Shown here: positions 46,293 to 58,343 of the stretch, one piece after another | How the letters are laid out: each line of letters begins with the position of its first letter | How positions within the stretch are numbered: position 1 is the stretch's first letter | Assembly (NCBI RefSeq): GCF_004337985.1 | Contig: NC_043741.1 | Location: 1,678,269-1,742,268, forward strand | Direction of reading: 5' to 3' | Length of the DNA: 64,000 nt | Source of the DNA: Pyricularia pennisetigena | Lineage: Eukaryota; Ascomycota; Sordariomycetes; Magnaporthales; Pyriculariaceae | Translations under genes and position numbers: made by a program | The notes under the pieces: model-generated | Told to the model about the DNA's origin: nothing | Databases searched by the model: none | What the model saw: the letters and a program-made list of their open reading frames with translations, nothing else

Positions 46293-46713
46293 GATTAAGG
46301 GATGCTTGTGTTGTGTACCTGGTGTTTGGGTGTCTTCTAAAGTGTGCTGAAAAGTCGTTTGCGACGGCGTAGAGTAGACTTCGATGCTGTTGTGTGACGA
46401 TGGCACCGAAGAATTTTGGTCGGTTCGGGAGGACCAGGGTGATGGACTGACTAGGGGTCGCGTCAACGGCGGACAAATGTCGGGCGACGAAGGACGGCGC
46501 AGACAATTCTGGTTGGACCGAGATAAGATAAAGATCCAATTCGGTTCCACCTACAGCGGCGAAAAAAAGTTCAGCCCCACCAAAAAAAAGTCGGTGTTCG
46601 CGGGCGGCGGAACCTCTCGCCTTGCTTCTGGTCTGAATGTTGATGGACGGCACAATTATACAGCGCTTGTTGTTGTTCATATCCAAGCAGCCCGGCATCC
46701 TCTAGTCGCAAAG
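46293..46713. promoter_or_regulatory. Divergent promoter of PAM18 and RLP24
   Basis: 421 bp between two ATGs, both for conserved biogenesis genes. Purine-rich A tracts occur at 46561-46590. I saw no AAAAATTTT RRPE-type site, the target of yeast Stb3. Confidence 0.55.
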
Positions 46714-47560
46714 ATGAGGTACGAGGCAGCATCACCGACTGACTGTAAAGCAGATACACAAGGACTATTGCTAACGCAGTACTACTCAGGATCGAGACGT
46801 GCTATTTCTGTTCCAGGCCGGCCTACCCAGGCAAGGGCATACAGTTCGTGAGGAACGATGCCCGGGTATTTCGGTTCTGCAGGAGTAAATGCCACAAGAA
46901 CGTCAGTATTACACCTGGCAAGGAGAACTTGAGGGCTGATCGATGGATTGCTAACTTTCGACCTGACTTGTCCCCGGTGTACAGTTCAAGATGAAGCGCA
47001 ACCCCCGCAAGCTCAAGTGGACAAAGGCCTTCCGCAAGGCGGCCGGCAAGGAGATGACGGTCGACTCGACGCTGCAGTTGGCGGCACGGCGCAACGTCCC
47101 CGTGCGCTACAACCGCGACCTGTTCCAAAAGACGCTCAAGGCCATGGACCGCATCGCCGAGATCCGGGCCCGCCGCGAGCGCGTGTTTTACAAGAAGCGC
47201 ATGGCCGGCAAGCGCGAGCGCGAGGTCGCCGCCGCGCGCAAGCTCGTCGCCGAGAACGAGCATCTCCTGCCGCGCCTCCGCGGCTCCGAGAAGCGCCGCA
47301 TCGCAGAGGAGCGCGGCATCACGGTCGAGGAGGTCGAGGAGATGTCGGTCGGGGAGATGGTCGAGAAGGCCAAGCAGTCCAAGAAGGCGGGCAAGAGCAA
47401 GCTCTTTGGCAAGGAGATTCTGCGCCAGAGGGTGCGGGCGGATGGTGGCGTCGACACCGTGGTGGAGAGGACGGTCGGTGCCGGCGAGGGCGACGACGAC
47501 GACGACGATGCGGAGTGGGGCAGCGACGCCGACGACGTGGATGGCATGGACACGGACTAG
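46714..47560 (+). CDS. RLP24: RLP24, ribosome-biogenesis protein of the L24e family
   Basis: Three exons: 46714-46718, 46790-46901 and 46985-47560, giving 230 residues. The first coding exon is 5 nt (ATG AG). The L24e zinc ribbon has C6, C9, C32 and C36 (CYFC, then FCRSKCHKN); [13 protein letters not shown] lies between. [23 protein letters not shown] is the L24e/RLP24 signature. A long basic helical extension and an acidic tail ([17 protein letters not shown]) distinguish RLP24 from ribosomal L24, as does the length. RLP24 holds the place of eL24 in pre-60S particles, is removed in the cytoplasm by the AAA ATPase Drg1, and recruits it through the C-terminus. The final exon alone starts at an internal Met and would hide the zinc ribbon. 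Confidence 0.95.
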
Positions 47561-50500
47561 AAAGAATTTTTCGAATTTCGCCGGCAACCCTCTTTTTCTT
47601 TTGCCTGTGCTATTGTTTCTACGGCGCTTTCGGAATTGTTTTTTCCCCGCTAACACGACCTGCAAGCGGATTTTCTGTTCTTGAGTTTCGAGTGGGCATC
47701 ATCGGCGTTTTTTGGTATCAAAAGGGATATATCTTTGTGCAGCTTCGAAATATTACGAGGGAAACGTTTTGTCGACTTGAGAGAAATGCTCACACTAGCA
47801 ACAGTCCAAGTGTCGTCGGGATCAGCCAGGGCTTACGTTTGAGGTGGGTTAGCCAGGCGTAAATGGGCCAGGTATAAATTCCACCACCAAGTAATCATCG
47901 CCACCGTATTATTTTCTCCTCCGCCCGCTAGGATGGGGAGAGAGAGGCATACTGAGCACAGGTTTCTATATCGACCGCTCTTTGATATTGAGAGATTCCA
48001 CCTTGCGCTGAAAATTTGATCCGCTGGCCTCTCGGGTTATATTGGTTCTTTTTTTTTTTTTATATTCCTTGGTCGCTCCACCTTCTCAAATGAGGTCACC
48101 TCTAGATCCGGTCCATCTTCCTGGTCCCATACCAAAACACACAGGAGAGGATTAACACATGCGGCATGATGTTTACTCTCAGAGCTGCAAGTGTGTTTGC
48201 TCGACATTGCCTCCACAGTCATCTCTGGCTAGGTAAGAATGTAATGCAACTCTGGTTCAGATGTGGTAAACTTTTGATACAGGCATGCGTTCAAGCTGTA
48301 GAGGCAACCCTGTGATTTTCTTTCGTTTATTGGGCAGGAGCTATCGCGACATCCTAGACAGAAAGGTATAATATCTGATATGTATTCGCACCGTTGTCAT
48401 TATATACAGCCCAGGTGTTATTACAGTCAACTACGTATACCAAGCCCTATGACCACCATGTACCTCAGTGTGATGCAGCAAGCTCACCCCCTGGTTAGTT
48501 AATCAATCTTAACTCGGAATGAAGTATCCGAGTTGCCAGCCGTCTTCTCCACCGCTAGTTGTCCCTGGGTCCAACACAAATACCCAGGCACTTTGGTCTT
48601 CCGTGTATCATATATGGCGACAATATGCATGATTGTACAGTAGGCAGAAGAAACCGGGGATCGGGGTATACGGTGGGACCATGACTGTCCGTTCAGATCT
48701 CGGGGCATGATGAGGACTGAGGTCAACAGTCACAGTGTGGAAGCAAAAGCTCAGTGCACCTGTGGTGGACCTCTTATGGCCGCTAGTGTGGGCACTTGTC
48801 CTGTACATAGTACTTCATAGTGATACTCCTCAAGTACTTCGGTACCTGACTGGCTGAGGTGCCGGCTGCGCCGAAAACCCCGAGCGGATAAGGCGCTTCG
48901 TCGATCATCCAGGGCCCTTTTTTTTTTTTTTCCTTCTTGGTAAGATAGACGGGGATTGACACCCCCCTGGAGATCAATCTCATTCATGGGGTGCAACAAT
49001 TTGCCTTGCGAAATGCAGATTGAAAACGTACTGTACTCACACAGACAACAAAAATCAGGCACAAGGGAGCACATGCGAATGCAAGGTACATTTTACCAGG
49101 AACATAGACGCAGCAAGACAAAATCAAACGAAGTCCGTCACGGCGTAAGACTGGCGGCAATAGGAAATTAGAAATTTGACTGAGCTGAGCTGAGTGGAAA
49201 GAAAGAAAGAACCCCCAAGGGTGACATGCGTCGTTGTTCTTTTTGATTGGGGTAAAGCATCTGTCGATCCCCAGAATCTAGGCCCTTCGATGCTTTGTGT
49301 TGAACCACCACGTAAAACGATTACATGAAATACGGCTGAAGAGTAGCCACCCCCAACGCAGATCAGTCTTCGGCGAGTTTTTTTTCCCCTTTCTCACTGC
49401 ATGTAAATACGCTACTTCAATACGGTACGACCATACGGTAGGTACCAAGAAATGACTTGCATAATGCCTAGCCGCCTGGTAAAGCTGGGTAATTGTCATT
49501 TCACATAACGAGGTCGATCTTGGCAGAAAAAAAGGGGAAAAAAAAAAAAAACAACAACCATGATTTACTTGACCATCTACCCAAAGTTAGACAGACAAGC
49601 ACCAATCTCAATTGCAGTTGTACCCTGTGGCTGAATTGATCTCAAATGCTTGCCCTCTATGGGCATCATCTCTGGTCTCTGGCCATGGTAGTCCGTACTG
49701 TTTGAGCATTTGACAAACGTCCGTGCCGCTCGAGCTAGCATCGATCGATGGGCGCGAGGGAGGCATGTCCCCTGTCTGTCTATCTGGGCCTCCCGACGAA
49801 GCCACTCGAATTATGTAGTAATTACGTTTCTCTGAGGAGTTGTTTCGCGTGGGTTAATGATTGGCCTATGGGGTTCGGAGCGGTTCGGTGGACTGTCGCC
49901 TGTTCTTTCCCCATGTCCTCCCACTCACTGCCTGTCTGCTGCTTCATGACACGCAACAGTAATCTAACTCCACCTTTCAGCATGCCACAAGATTGCGGCT
50001 GATCTGGTCCGTTTACAGTAGAACAAGTTAAGCAAGTACGCCCTCTTTCAACACTTTTAAATTGCATTTAAACAGAACAACAACACGGGGGCAGCATTGT
50101 TCGCAACAATTTAAGTACCGGCCATCTGAATACCAGAAGTAAAATATGCAACCCATCATGGGTAATCGTTTGACTTGCGAGGCTTGGATCAGCTTCCCGC
50201 AGCAATGCTGACACGGGTACCTGGCGGGCAATGCATGCTGCAATCCAATGGCTGGGCACTTTGTTGGCCACAATTACCACAACCCACTGGGATTTGTTTT
50301 TGTTTGATCTGATCCAAATCCACTGTGGAAGCTTTCCGACTGTGCACATCCTCGCCCAGCACTGTCCCTTGGATACGGGACTGTCTTGGTACCTTGGCCA
50401 ATGCAGCGCTGCCCATCTGCAGTAATGAGGTATGGAATTGGCTGGGCTGCGACAAGGCAGGAACCTCTCAAGCCTCCGTATTAGAACTAGGTTCTTCTAG

Positions 50501-52967
50501 TGGTCGGCCGTGGTAAGCGGAGATCGAGCAGCAAGAAAAAGTGGGTGTACATGATTGGTTTCGCGCCTGTTTGGGCCGGGACTTGTTGATCCTGGCCTCC
50601 TGAAGCGAACTTTGTCTATGGTGTGCAAAGCCGGCCGTTTCCTCCAAGGAGAGTGTTTACTGTTTCACACATTTGTTACTGTATGAACACTTGGTCTTTT
50701 TTATTCATTTATTCAATCTTTTGTATTTGTTTTTCTATACCTACATCCGAACGGATTAGGTGTCTCCAAACGATGACAAGGACAAGAGGACAATAGAGGG
50801 AGAAAAAAAAAAAAAAAACCAACCAAAACCGAAAGAGTGCCATTGTTACGGAGGCCAGAAGGTCCCAACGTTACAGCAGTACCCGAAAGGTTTCTCCACT
50901 TCCCCATCAATCTACCATCCCGATGATCATCGATCAAATGAACATGCCACCCGGCAAGGATGAGAATTCTATTTCGCTGTGCTGTACTGTACGGTACAGT
51001 ATATATTTACATGCACGTTCAAATAAACGGATACATAGTTGTCGTGGATTGAATCAAAGACGGTCCAGGAAATCAACCAACCAACCAAGCTGCACAGCCT
51101 CAGCCAACAAACTGTTACTCCCCAAATCGGTGTCGGTCGACCGAACGGTTTCCCCTGACCGGCTCTGTGTTAACATGGACAATTCTGTTGCTTGGAGGGA
51201 GGACTGTAACGGTCTCGCATCCTTTCCGGCTGGCTGGAATAATGCAACACGGGTAGGGACAGAAAGAGGGGTAAACGCAGTAACCAGAACGATTGAGGCC
51301 AAAAAAAAAGGAAGAAATAAAGACAGCACTTGCGCTGATGTTTACTACTGGGCTGAAGGGGGGAATCTTTGGTGTGTCCCAAAAAGTGCAACGCGTGACA
51401 CATTCCAACCCAGGATTGGCTAGGCTGCTTTTCTTTCAATAAAAATAAAAGAAAACAAAGAAGGTAGCTCCCAAAGTACTGTACAATCACGGGGGATATT
51501 TATTGATCGAGCTGCTTGTACTCCAAAAAGGGAGTCCAAAATCAACACTGTTATTACAGTACAGGACTTGCCCAAGCCTCAAGTGACAAGTGGCCCGACC
51601 AGCAGATAGGGCGTTTTCGGTCGAAATGCAGGCAGACAATCTCGAGTGGGTCTCCTCAAGAGGGGGGAAGTGTGAGGGGGTTCGTTGAACGGTACAAAAG
51701 ACATAACCACGATAGGTGGTGGAAGGCAATGGATCCGTAGAGAATCGACAGTGCTTACAAGATACTCTTACTGTATAAGAACAAAAAAAGTCAATTAGGT
51801 ACCTACATGCTGCCGTGCTGTACCTTGCCTTACAATTGCTAATTTCCCCCCTCTGCTGCTCTAGCTTCACCTGCAGCTTTTCCTGTCAGGTGAGTTGTTC
51901 AAAAAGAGGTCAAGCTGTTTGGCCTGCTTCCCCCATTCCGCCCAAATGCGCTATGACAACTAGGGGTGTATATTCGTTAGTAATACCAGTTGAGTTGTTC
52001 TGGCTTTCTGTGTTATTTGAATGTTATGTTGGGCCTAGTACAGTGATACGGTACGGTACGGGTTATCTGACGGTTTGTTTTCCCCACCTCCATCCAAAAG
52101 GTCTTTATTGGGGTCCCCAATAATTCCACTGGTCAGTTGGACTTGCTCAAATGGCAACGATAATCAATCATATCAAATTGGTCGCCAGTTCTATCTACCA
52201 TTGAGGTTCCTTTGTACTCCGTAGATGTTTGCGTTGCCAGGTACATCGCTCTAAATGTTTTTGTTACGTCGTTTACACAAGCCGAACTCTGAGGCGCTGT
52301 GTAATTACATCTCATGCTTGACTGAGCTCATCTTCTTTGTGTACTAAAATAATCAACCCCCCAGTCCAGTCATGGTATGGGCAGGTTAGCTTTGGGCAGG
52401 TCCCATTCCAAGGCATTCACGGTAGGCAAGGTACCTACCTGTAACTTGCTCGGTCCAGGTAGCGTTTTCCCGTGTGTCTCAAGCCCACAATTTGGCACTC
52501 TCTACCTCCTACTATTGGGCAGGTGCACCCACCCATCCACCCACGGACAAAGTTAAGGATGGACCGGCGCTTTTGATTTCATTGTGTCCCTCCGTAAAAG
52601 CCCTTGCTTCCGGGGGAGGAGCTGACTTTGGTTGGTCCCAAGTTCCATAATATTTTCTCAACCCGCATTGTGCTGCCACCACAATCCGATCCGCTACACC
52701 AAAAAAAAACCGAGAAATCAGACAACCGTAACACCAACGCTAGTGGTTCTTACTTTTTTTGGTTCTTTTTTTGGGCTTTTTTTTTTTGTTCCTCCTTCCT
52801 CCAACCTTCTCTCCTCCAGCCAAAAAAAATCTTCACCGCTTTGCTGTTCACTTGCTTCAACTCTCTCTCGCGAATCGGAGCGCGAGGAGAGAGATTTTGG
52901 CCTACATTGTCCTGAGTGAATCATAGAAAACCCCGAGGTATCCACCCCTCGCTGTCCAACTTCGGCG
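47561..52967. other. 5.4 kb gene-poor region
   Basis: The longest gene-free stretch. The first few hundred bases are the RLP24 3' region and the last kilobase should be the promoter and leader of the C2H2 gene. Between them lie many TACTGTAC and GGTACC palindromes (48636, 49029, 50983-51002, 51476, 51797, 52036, 52430), A/T tracts (about 50802-50818) and short random-looking frames on both strands. No transposase, reverse transcriptase or long repeat was seen. Confidence 0.5.
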
Positions 52968-54664
52968 ATGGCCTCCTCAAAGGTACGAGAGATGCGTCGA
53001 TCACTCCAGTGACTAGGCGGTTTAGAGGTGGTAGAGTTTCGTCAGGGCTCGAAGAGACCGTCGCGCCAACGGCGAGCTTCATGATTACGCGGCCACTTGT
53101 GCTTACGCGCCTCGTCCTCGTCACTCTCACCAGGAATTGCAAACTTCGAGGCCATTGACACACCGCCCACCGATCCCAACCACACAAAGTTCCGCTTCGC
53201 TGATCACTCGACAAACGCACACGAGAACGAATTCCTACTCCGCCCTGAGCGCCTCCCTCAATGCTAGCCATCGTGTCACTCGTCGGAAGAGCATGACGAG
53301 CTCTGCTGCCAATGCGGCGGCCGTTGCGGCGGCGCTCAGCGGAGCGACCGAGTTAATAGGAGAAAAAACAACCGTGGGACCCGTTGCCATCAGTGGACGC
53401 CGTAACACCCTGACAAAGTCCGGCATCTCCCGCGCCATGATGGCCGCAAGCCTCCCTACTGAACAGGCTGGCAGCCTTTCGGTCCCATCCAAGGAGGCCG
53501 AAGTTCAGGAAAAAGAGGTTAACCTCGATATGTTGGAGAGTGCGATTGACGACGAGCCGCTCGAGACCCTTCCCGACAATCCCGAGACACCGTCGCAGGA
53601 CGGCAGGATGCGTCGGGCTAGTGATGGTCAGCCCTTGGTAAAAGAGGGAGGCAGCAGGAAAATAAACCGAGTTGAGCTCCGTTGCGACAAGTGCGGCAAA
53701 GGATACAAGCATAGCAGTTGCCTAACCAAGCATTTGTTCGTGCCCCGTTCTCCACCCTACCCCACCCCTAGATGGCGTCTGGCATGCGCGGCGGGTCGAG
53801 GCAGCGACTGCGGCAGGGCGGCAGTATCCGTTAATTGTGTAAAAGGCCAAATGTTGACTTGTATGTACCCCGTCCAGGTGGGAGCACACTCCTGAATGGT
53901 CGTATACCTCCAAGCTTTTGATATCGAAGCACCAGCAGGTCCAGCTTCTTGAAGCGGCCTCTGTGCTCGTAACCATGAACAATGTGTCAGAGACGACGAC
54001 TCCACCAGAACAAGCGAACGATTACGCTAGCGATCGGGATTCTGCATCCCCTGCAGCTTCGGGTTACTCTGAACTGATGGATGGTCGCAGCTCGGCCGAC
54101 ACGACACCGCCGCCTCAGTTGGACGGGTCGTATAATATAATATCGAAACGTTACAGCAACGGTAGTGGCTTTGGCCGATCATACCAGTCGGCCGTGTCCG
54201 TAGCGTCCCTGGCGAGCAGCGCCCCCAATGGACACGGGCTCGGTCATGGTGGCCACTTCCGCCAGCTGAGCCAGGAGCACCGTCCGCCATCTTCGGGCAA
54301 AAATGCCACTGGTCAGGAGGATCAGGATCTCGCTGCTGCCGTTGAACTTCTTAGCTGCAGCTTCAACAGCAACAACGGCCATCGTGCTGTGCACCTCCCT
54401 CCAGATGCCCCTCCGGTCCCACCGCTTCCTGCACAGTATCTTGAGCAAGCAACCGGGGCAGGGTTTATCAACAGCTTTCCAAGGCACGCTCCTGAGAGCT
54501 TCCTCCGAGGGTCTCGACTCGAAAGCGAGATGCGGCACCGTGGCGATGTCAACATGGAAGAGAGTGCTGATAGTACGATGGACGATGATGACGATGACTC
54601 GAGATACCGGGCTCGAAGTGAAGATGATGACGACGGCGTGTTCGGTCGCATGGAGGTGGAATAG
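52968..54664 (+). CDS. Single C2H2 zinc-finger protein, probable regulator
   Basis: Three exons: 52968-52982, 53134-53735 and 53878-54664, giving 467 residues. Exon 1 encodes only MASSK. The N-terminal 180 residues are Ser/Ala-rich with a basic RRKSMTSSAANAAAVAAAL stretch. One finger, CDKCGKGYKHSSCLTKHLWEH, spans intron 2 and continues into TPEWSYTSKLLISKHQQVQLLEAASVLV, which reads as a conserved helix attached to the finger. Intron 2 begins with the unusual donor GTTCGT (53736), needed to make LTKHLWEH. The C-terminal half is low complexity with an acidic end (DSTMDDDDDDSRY). A lone finger with a fixed C-terminal helix suggests protein or RNA contact as much as DNA binding. I know of no characterised family member by name. 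Confidence 0.82.
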
Positions 54665-56333
54665 CGAGACTGGTCGATCGATTTCTATCGGAGTTCTTCG
54701 CATGCGGAGTTCGGTAGTAACAGGCTAGGAGATTCGCTCCCTTTTGTAAAACCTATATTGAGCCTGGTTTCAAGGTGGCTCGCCTTGACCCGAACTCTTG
54801 GCACCGAAGAGTGGACAGCCAGCTCCCTTTTGAAGTTTAGTGTGGGGAGCGACGTGTTTCCATGAGGTTAAAGCAGGAGTCAACAGAGCGTCAACGAGCA
54901 CCTAATCGGTACTGGGCATACGCCCGTTTCAGGATTGAACCTAGAAAGAAACAAAGAAAAAAAAATCAAACAAAATAAGAAACCAGCGTCTACGCTATGA
55001 AAACCTACACTTGCAGACGGGTCCATGTGTTGTGAAATAGAGGATTTTTGAACCACTCCCTGATATGCACTGACAATCCGGGAGACTCTAGGAGTTTTAG
55101 CGGGCAATAGTCTCCTGCCTCGGTATTTTGTCCAGAAACAAATCCATATCCGTCATCGAGAGGATGATCAGTCCTCAAGAGGAAACGGCCGAGATGGGAG
55201 AGGAAAGACGCCCGGGTAAAATGATAGAAAGCAGATGATTGGATCAGCATGTTGGCCAAGTGGACTATCTCCACGCCTTCGATCATCTACTCCAATCTCG
55301 TTATGGTTGAGATGTAAAAGCCGACGGCATCGCACAACTTGGCCCGAATATCTCGAGCGTACTCACACCGGTCATGAGGTATAGATTGAGGTACCAAGTA
55401 CTCTCTCAGCTGTTGTTTTGGATACTCAGAAAAGCTCGCTTGTATGCAATTTGAATGTATGCATCATTAAGAGGACGGTGCTCGGAAGAAAGACTTGTGC
55501 CTCCAATGTATGGGTGAAAAAAACGGTAGTAGATAGGTAAGTAGGTAGGATACTTGACCAAGGAAGATAAAAGTCTCTGTTCGGGAAATGGGAAGGGTCC
55601 AGTGGAAAATATCAGAAAAGGGAACTTCCGAGGTTGGGCCCGCACTTTTTTGTAGTCCCATGCAGAGGCGAATTTTTTTTTTTTTTTCCCTCTCTTCCAG
55701 TTTTGACCCTATCCACCCTGCCGCAAGTCCACAGTACACGCTTTAGACCTAGCGGTTTTTCACCGCTGAACCCCTTCCCCAAGGTGGCCCGGATCGAAAG
55801 AGAAAAGCGGGACATATTGCAGTGAATAAGTCATGCTAGTATGTTTTATGGTTATTGTATTTAATAATTCAAAAAGACCCCGGAATGTTTTGATGTTGCC
55901 TATCCGAGCAAGAAATGGATATTGTCAACCGTGGGTTGTGATGTTGATGTGGCCATGAGTGTTCGGTGTTTAGCTGTTGTGCGGCTGTCAATTGGTGCCA
56001 GTCAGTCGGTCAGTTGTCTGGCCAATCAAGCTGTCGTTCCCCTCTTTGGCAATTGCAAGATCACAACGACGTCACTGACATGGATTCTCCTCACACATTT
56101 CGATTGGTAGCCAATATACAGCAGAAAACACTTGGCTTCCCTTGCAAATCACATTGAATTCATTGGCATGTTGCACGCATTATTACTTTTTCCAAGGGCG
56201 ATCATCTTGGAATACACTTTGCATCATTCGAAGAGAATAAGCAGAATTACGGGGCACAGCGCGCTGGTATAGTACAGACGTGCCTAGACTTGCGAAAAGC
56301 ATCGCAAAAAAAAAAAAAAAAAAAAAAAAAAAA

Positions 56334-56366
<33 letters not shown>

Positions 56367-56421
56367 CCCCCAGCTCACGAACGCGTCAACCACTACTGCT
56401 TCAGCAGCGCGACAAGTTGAC
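54665..56421. other. 1.8 kb intergenic region
   Basis: Between the C2H2 gene and the membrane protein gene. It has a T tract at about 55672-55687 and the long A tract described separately. A 93-codon - strand frame at 55005-55286 has no support. Nothing else seen. Confidence 0.5.
56306..56365. repeat. 60-base poly-A tract with a single C
   Basis: A run of A at 56306-56333 and 56335-56365 with C at 56334, 57 bp upstream of the membrane protein ATG at 56422. Such a tract should exclude nucleosomes in the core promoter or lie in the 5' UTR. Confidence 0.95.
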
Positions 56422-57591
56422 ATGTCTTCAGCAGTAAGGGTCCCGACCGCTGCGGTCGAGAGCTCAGATGCAACCGGAGACCTGGCGATCAGTAAAGATG
56501 CGCGCCTGATGTTGGAGTCGACGACGCGACAGAAGAACTCTCGCCTGCCCCCGGCGCTTCGTTTTCCCCTGGTTGTCGTGCTCAGTCTAGCGTGGACAGC
56601 AGTTGGATATGGAAGCATAGCACAGTGGACAGGCGACCAGCTCTTTGCCTTTTCAAGGTCGCTGTCGCTTACACAAAGCGCTTTGCTGTTGTCCTGGAGA
56701 GTGTAAGCAAGTTCGCACGTGTACCCGAGTCGGCTTCTGAGCCGTGACTAACATTGGTTTCTGAACATCTTCAGGCTTGAGCTGGGGATAGGATGGTTCG
56801 GCGACTACGATAGCTACGACGTGGTCGCACTGAGCGTTCTATCACACGGTCCCACTGTGAGTTGACAATCCCGCGACAGGGTATCAGAAGCACGAACAAA
56901 TTTGCTGACTTCTTCCCCTCCGTTGAAGCTCTACCTACTTTCAACTTTCTATGGAATGCGACCTTTGGCCTCGGCAACTTGCCTTTCGATCGATGTTCTG
57001 TCCAGCGTCGTTCCATTTGCGTTATTACGTCCTCTGTCCGCGGCGCATCTCGCTGCACCAAATGTCCCAAACCGAATCCTACTGGTAGACTGGCCAATTC
57101 AAGCTTATACCGCCCTTATGGTATCGGCCGTCTACGCGCTGACGCTGTCTTTGGCGTACGGCCCATTTTTGAGGGGTATCCTTCTGCTCAACTTTACGGG
57201 CATTCCCTCGATTGAGCCGTCCAAGACTCCCGAAGCGACTATTTGGACCATTGCGCTTTCGTTAGCCTTCGGGGTAGCTGCGCGTACATTCATATTTGTA
57301 CCAGCGGTCGCCACAGGACGCGTTGCCGAGGATGATGTACTTGAGAAGTTCGACCCCGTCTCTGCGACACTAGGTGAGACGTTACTTTTCAATGCTTGGG
57401 GATTTACAGCGCAGACAAAGACCGTAATACTCCGAACCTTGATGGTCATGTTTATCAGTGGCGGACGAACTTTTCTGCAGTGTGGCTTAACAATCGCAGG
57501 GGTTGAGTTTGCTGGCGCTGCCATGTATTCACTGGTCTGGGCTGTGGCTTCCCTCTTTGCTGGCCTGGGATTGGGACTTGTGGTGGAATGA
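56422..57591 (+). CDS. Multi-pass membrane protein of unknown function
   Basis: Three exons: 56422-56702, 56775-56856 and 56929-57591, giving 341 residues. The N-terminal 45 residues are hydrophilic. About seven or eight hydrophobic segments follow (for example ALRFPLVVVLSLAWTAVGYG, YTALMVSAVYALTLSLAYG, WTIALSLAFGVAARTFIFVP, and the last, AMYSLVWAVASLFAGLGLGL). A hydrophilic loop with DYDSYDVVALSVLSHGPT lies after the second segment, and a conserved-looking PSIEPSKTPEAT loop precedes the middle helices. I know no family with this layout, and no motif for transport or catalysis stands out. The ATG at 56422 is the first that is not inside the poly-A reading. It is transcribed in the same direction as its neighbours. 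Confidence 0.78.
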
Positions 57592-58343
57592 AGGATCTCG
57601 ACTGCAGGTAATTTATCACGTTCGTGGGGCCTGTCTCTCAAATGGTTGAAGATTGTATATCTTTTCTTTTTGCTGGCTTAATCACCCTTTCGACCAACAA
57701 GGGCAATGGAAATTCTTAGGCTCAGACTTTGCCACATGAAATCAACTTGGAAACTAGAGAATCCTCCCATAATGTTGCTACCTCTCTTATTTTCCCATTC
57801 CTACCTTCGTACTCCCTATATGTACCTTTCACCCCATCTCTTCTTACCTGTCTGACAAGCCTCAGAATTCGTCTTGATAGAAATCTTGGGCTCATGTTCG
57901 TATGAACTGAAATCTCATGCCAACATCAAGAAACTGGTAGTTCTTGTTGCTTGTTGATAAGATAACTGACTAGCTCTTCAAGCTAGCCTGAGGATTTGCT
58001 GCTTTTCAAGTCAACTTAATTTGTAACGGTAATGCGGAGCCCTCTCCAGCTATACCTTATGTACCCTGGTACCTCAAGCTTGCAGCTGACTTGGCTGCTT
58101 TGATTGGTCGAAGCTGACCATGGTGTGCTCAAACATCCATTCCTACAGCCCCACTAATATGGGATTCAGACAACGTCGTATTAGACCCTGGTCCCGACTT
58201 GGACCCACCTGTAAGCTTGCATTACTTCGCGTCTGAAGACGGCTACGCCTGCTCGAAAGTCAATACGACACAACTTGAACGCGACGCATAACCTTATCTT
58301 TCGTCTCGCAACCAACCGCCCTTTCGTGCAGCAGGGCGACAAG
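57592..58343. promoter_or_regulatory. Promoter region of the ING-type PHD gene
   Basis: 752 bp between two tandem genes. No gene seen. An in-frame TTG at 58275 would extend the next protein by 23 residues but has no ATG. Confidence 0.55.

Noticed and set aside
48870..48975. Possible tRNA-Ser-like or SINE-like piece next to a T tract
   Set aside because: CCGAGCGGATAAGGCG resembles a D-arm, but no anticodon stem or T arm pairs up, and the similar piece near 14760 shares only about a dozen bases.
55005..55286. 93-codon - strand frame
   Set aside because: No ATG context or splice partners that extend it, and no family similarity I recognise.
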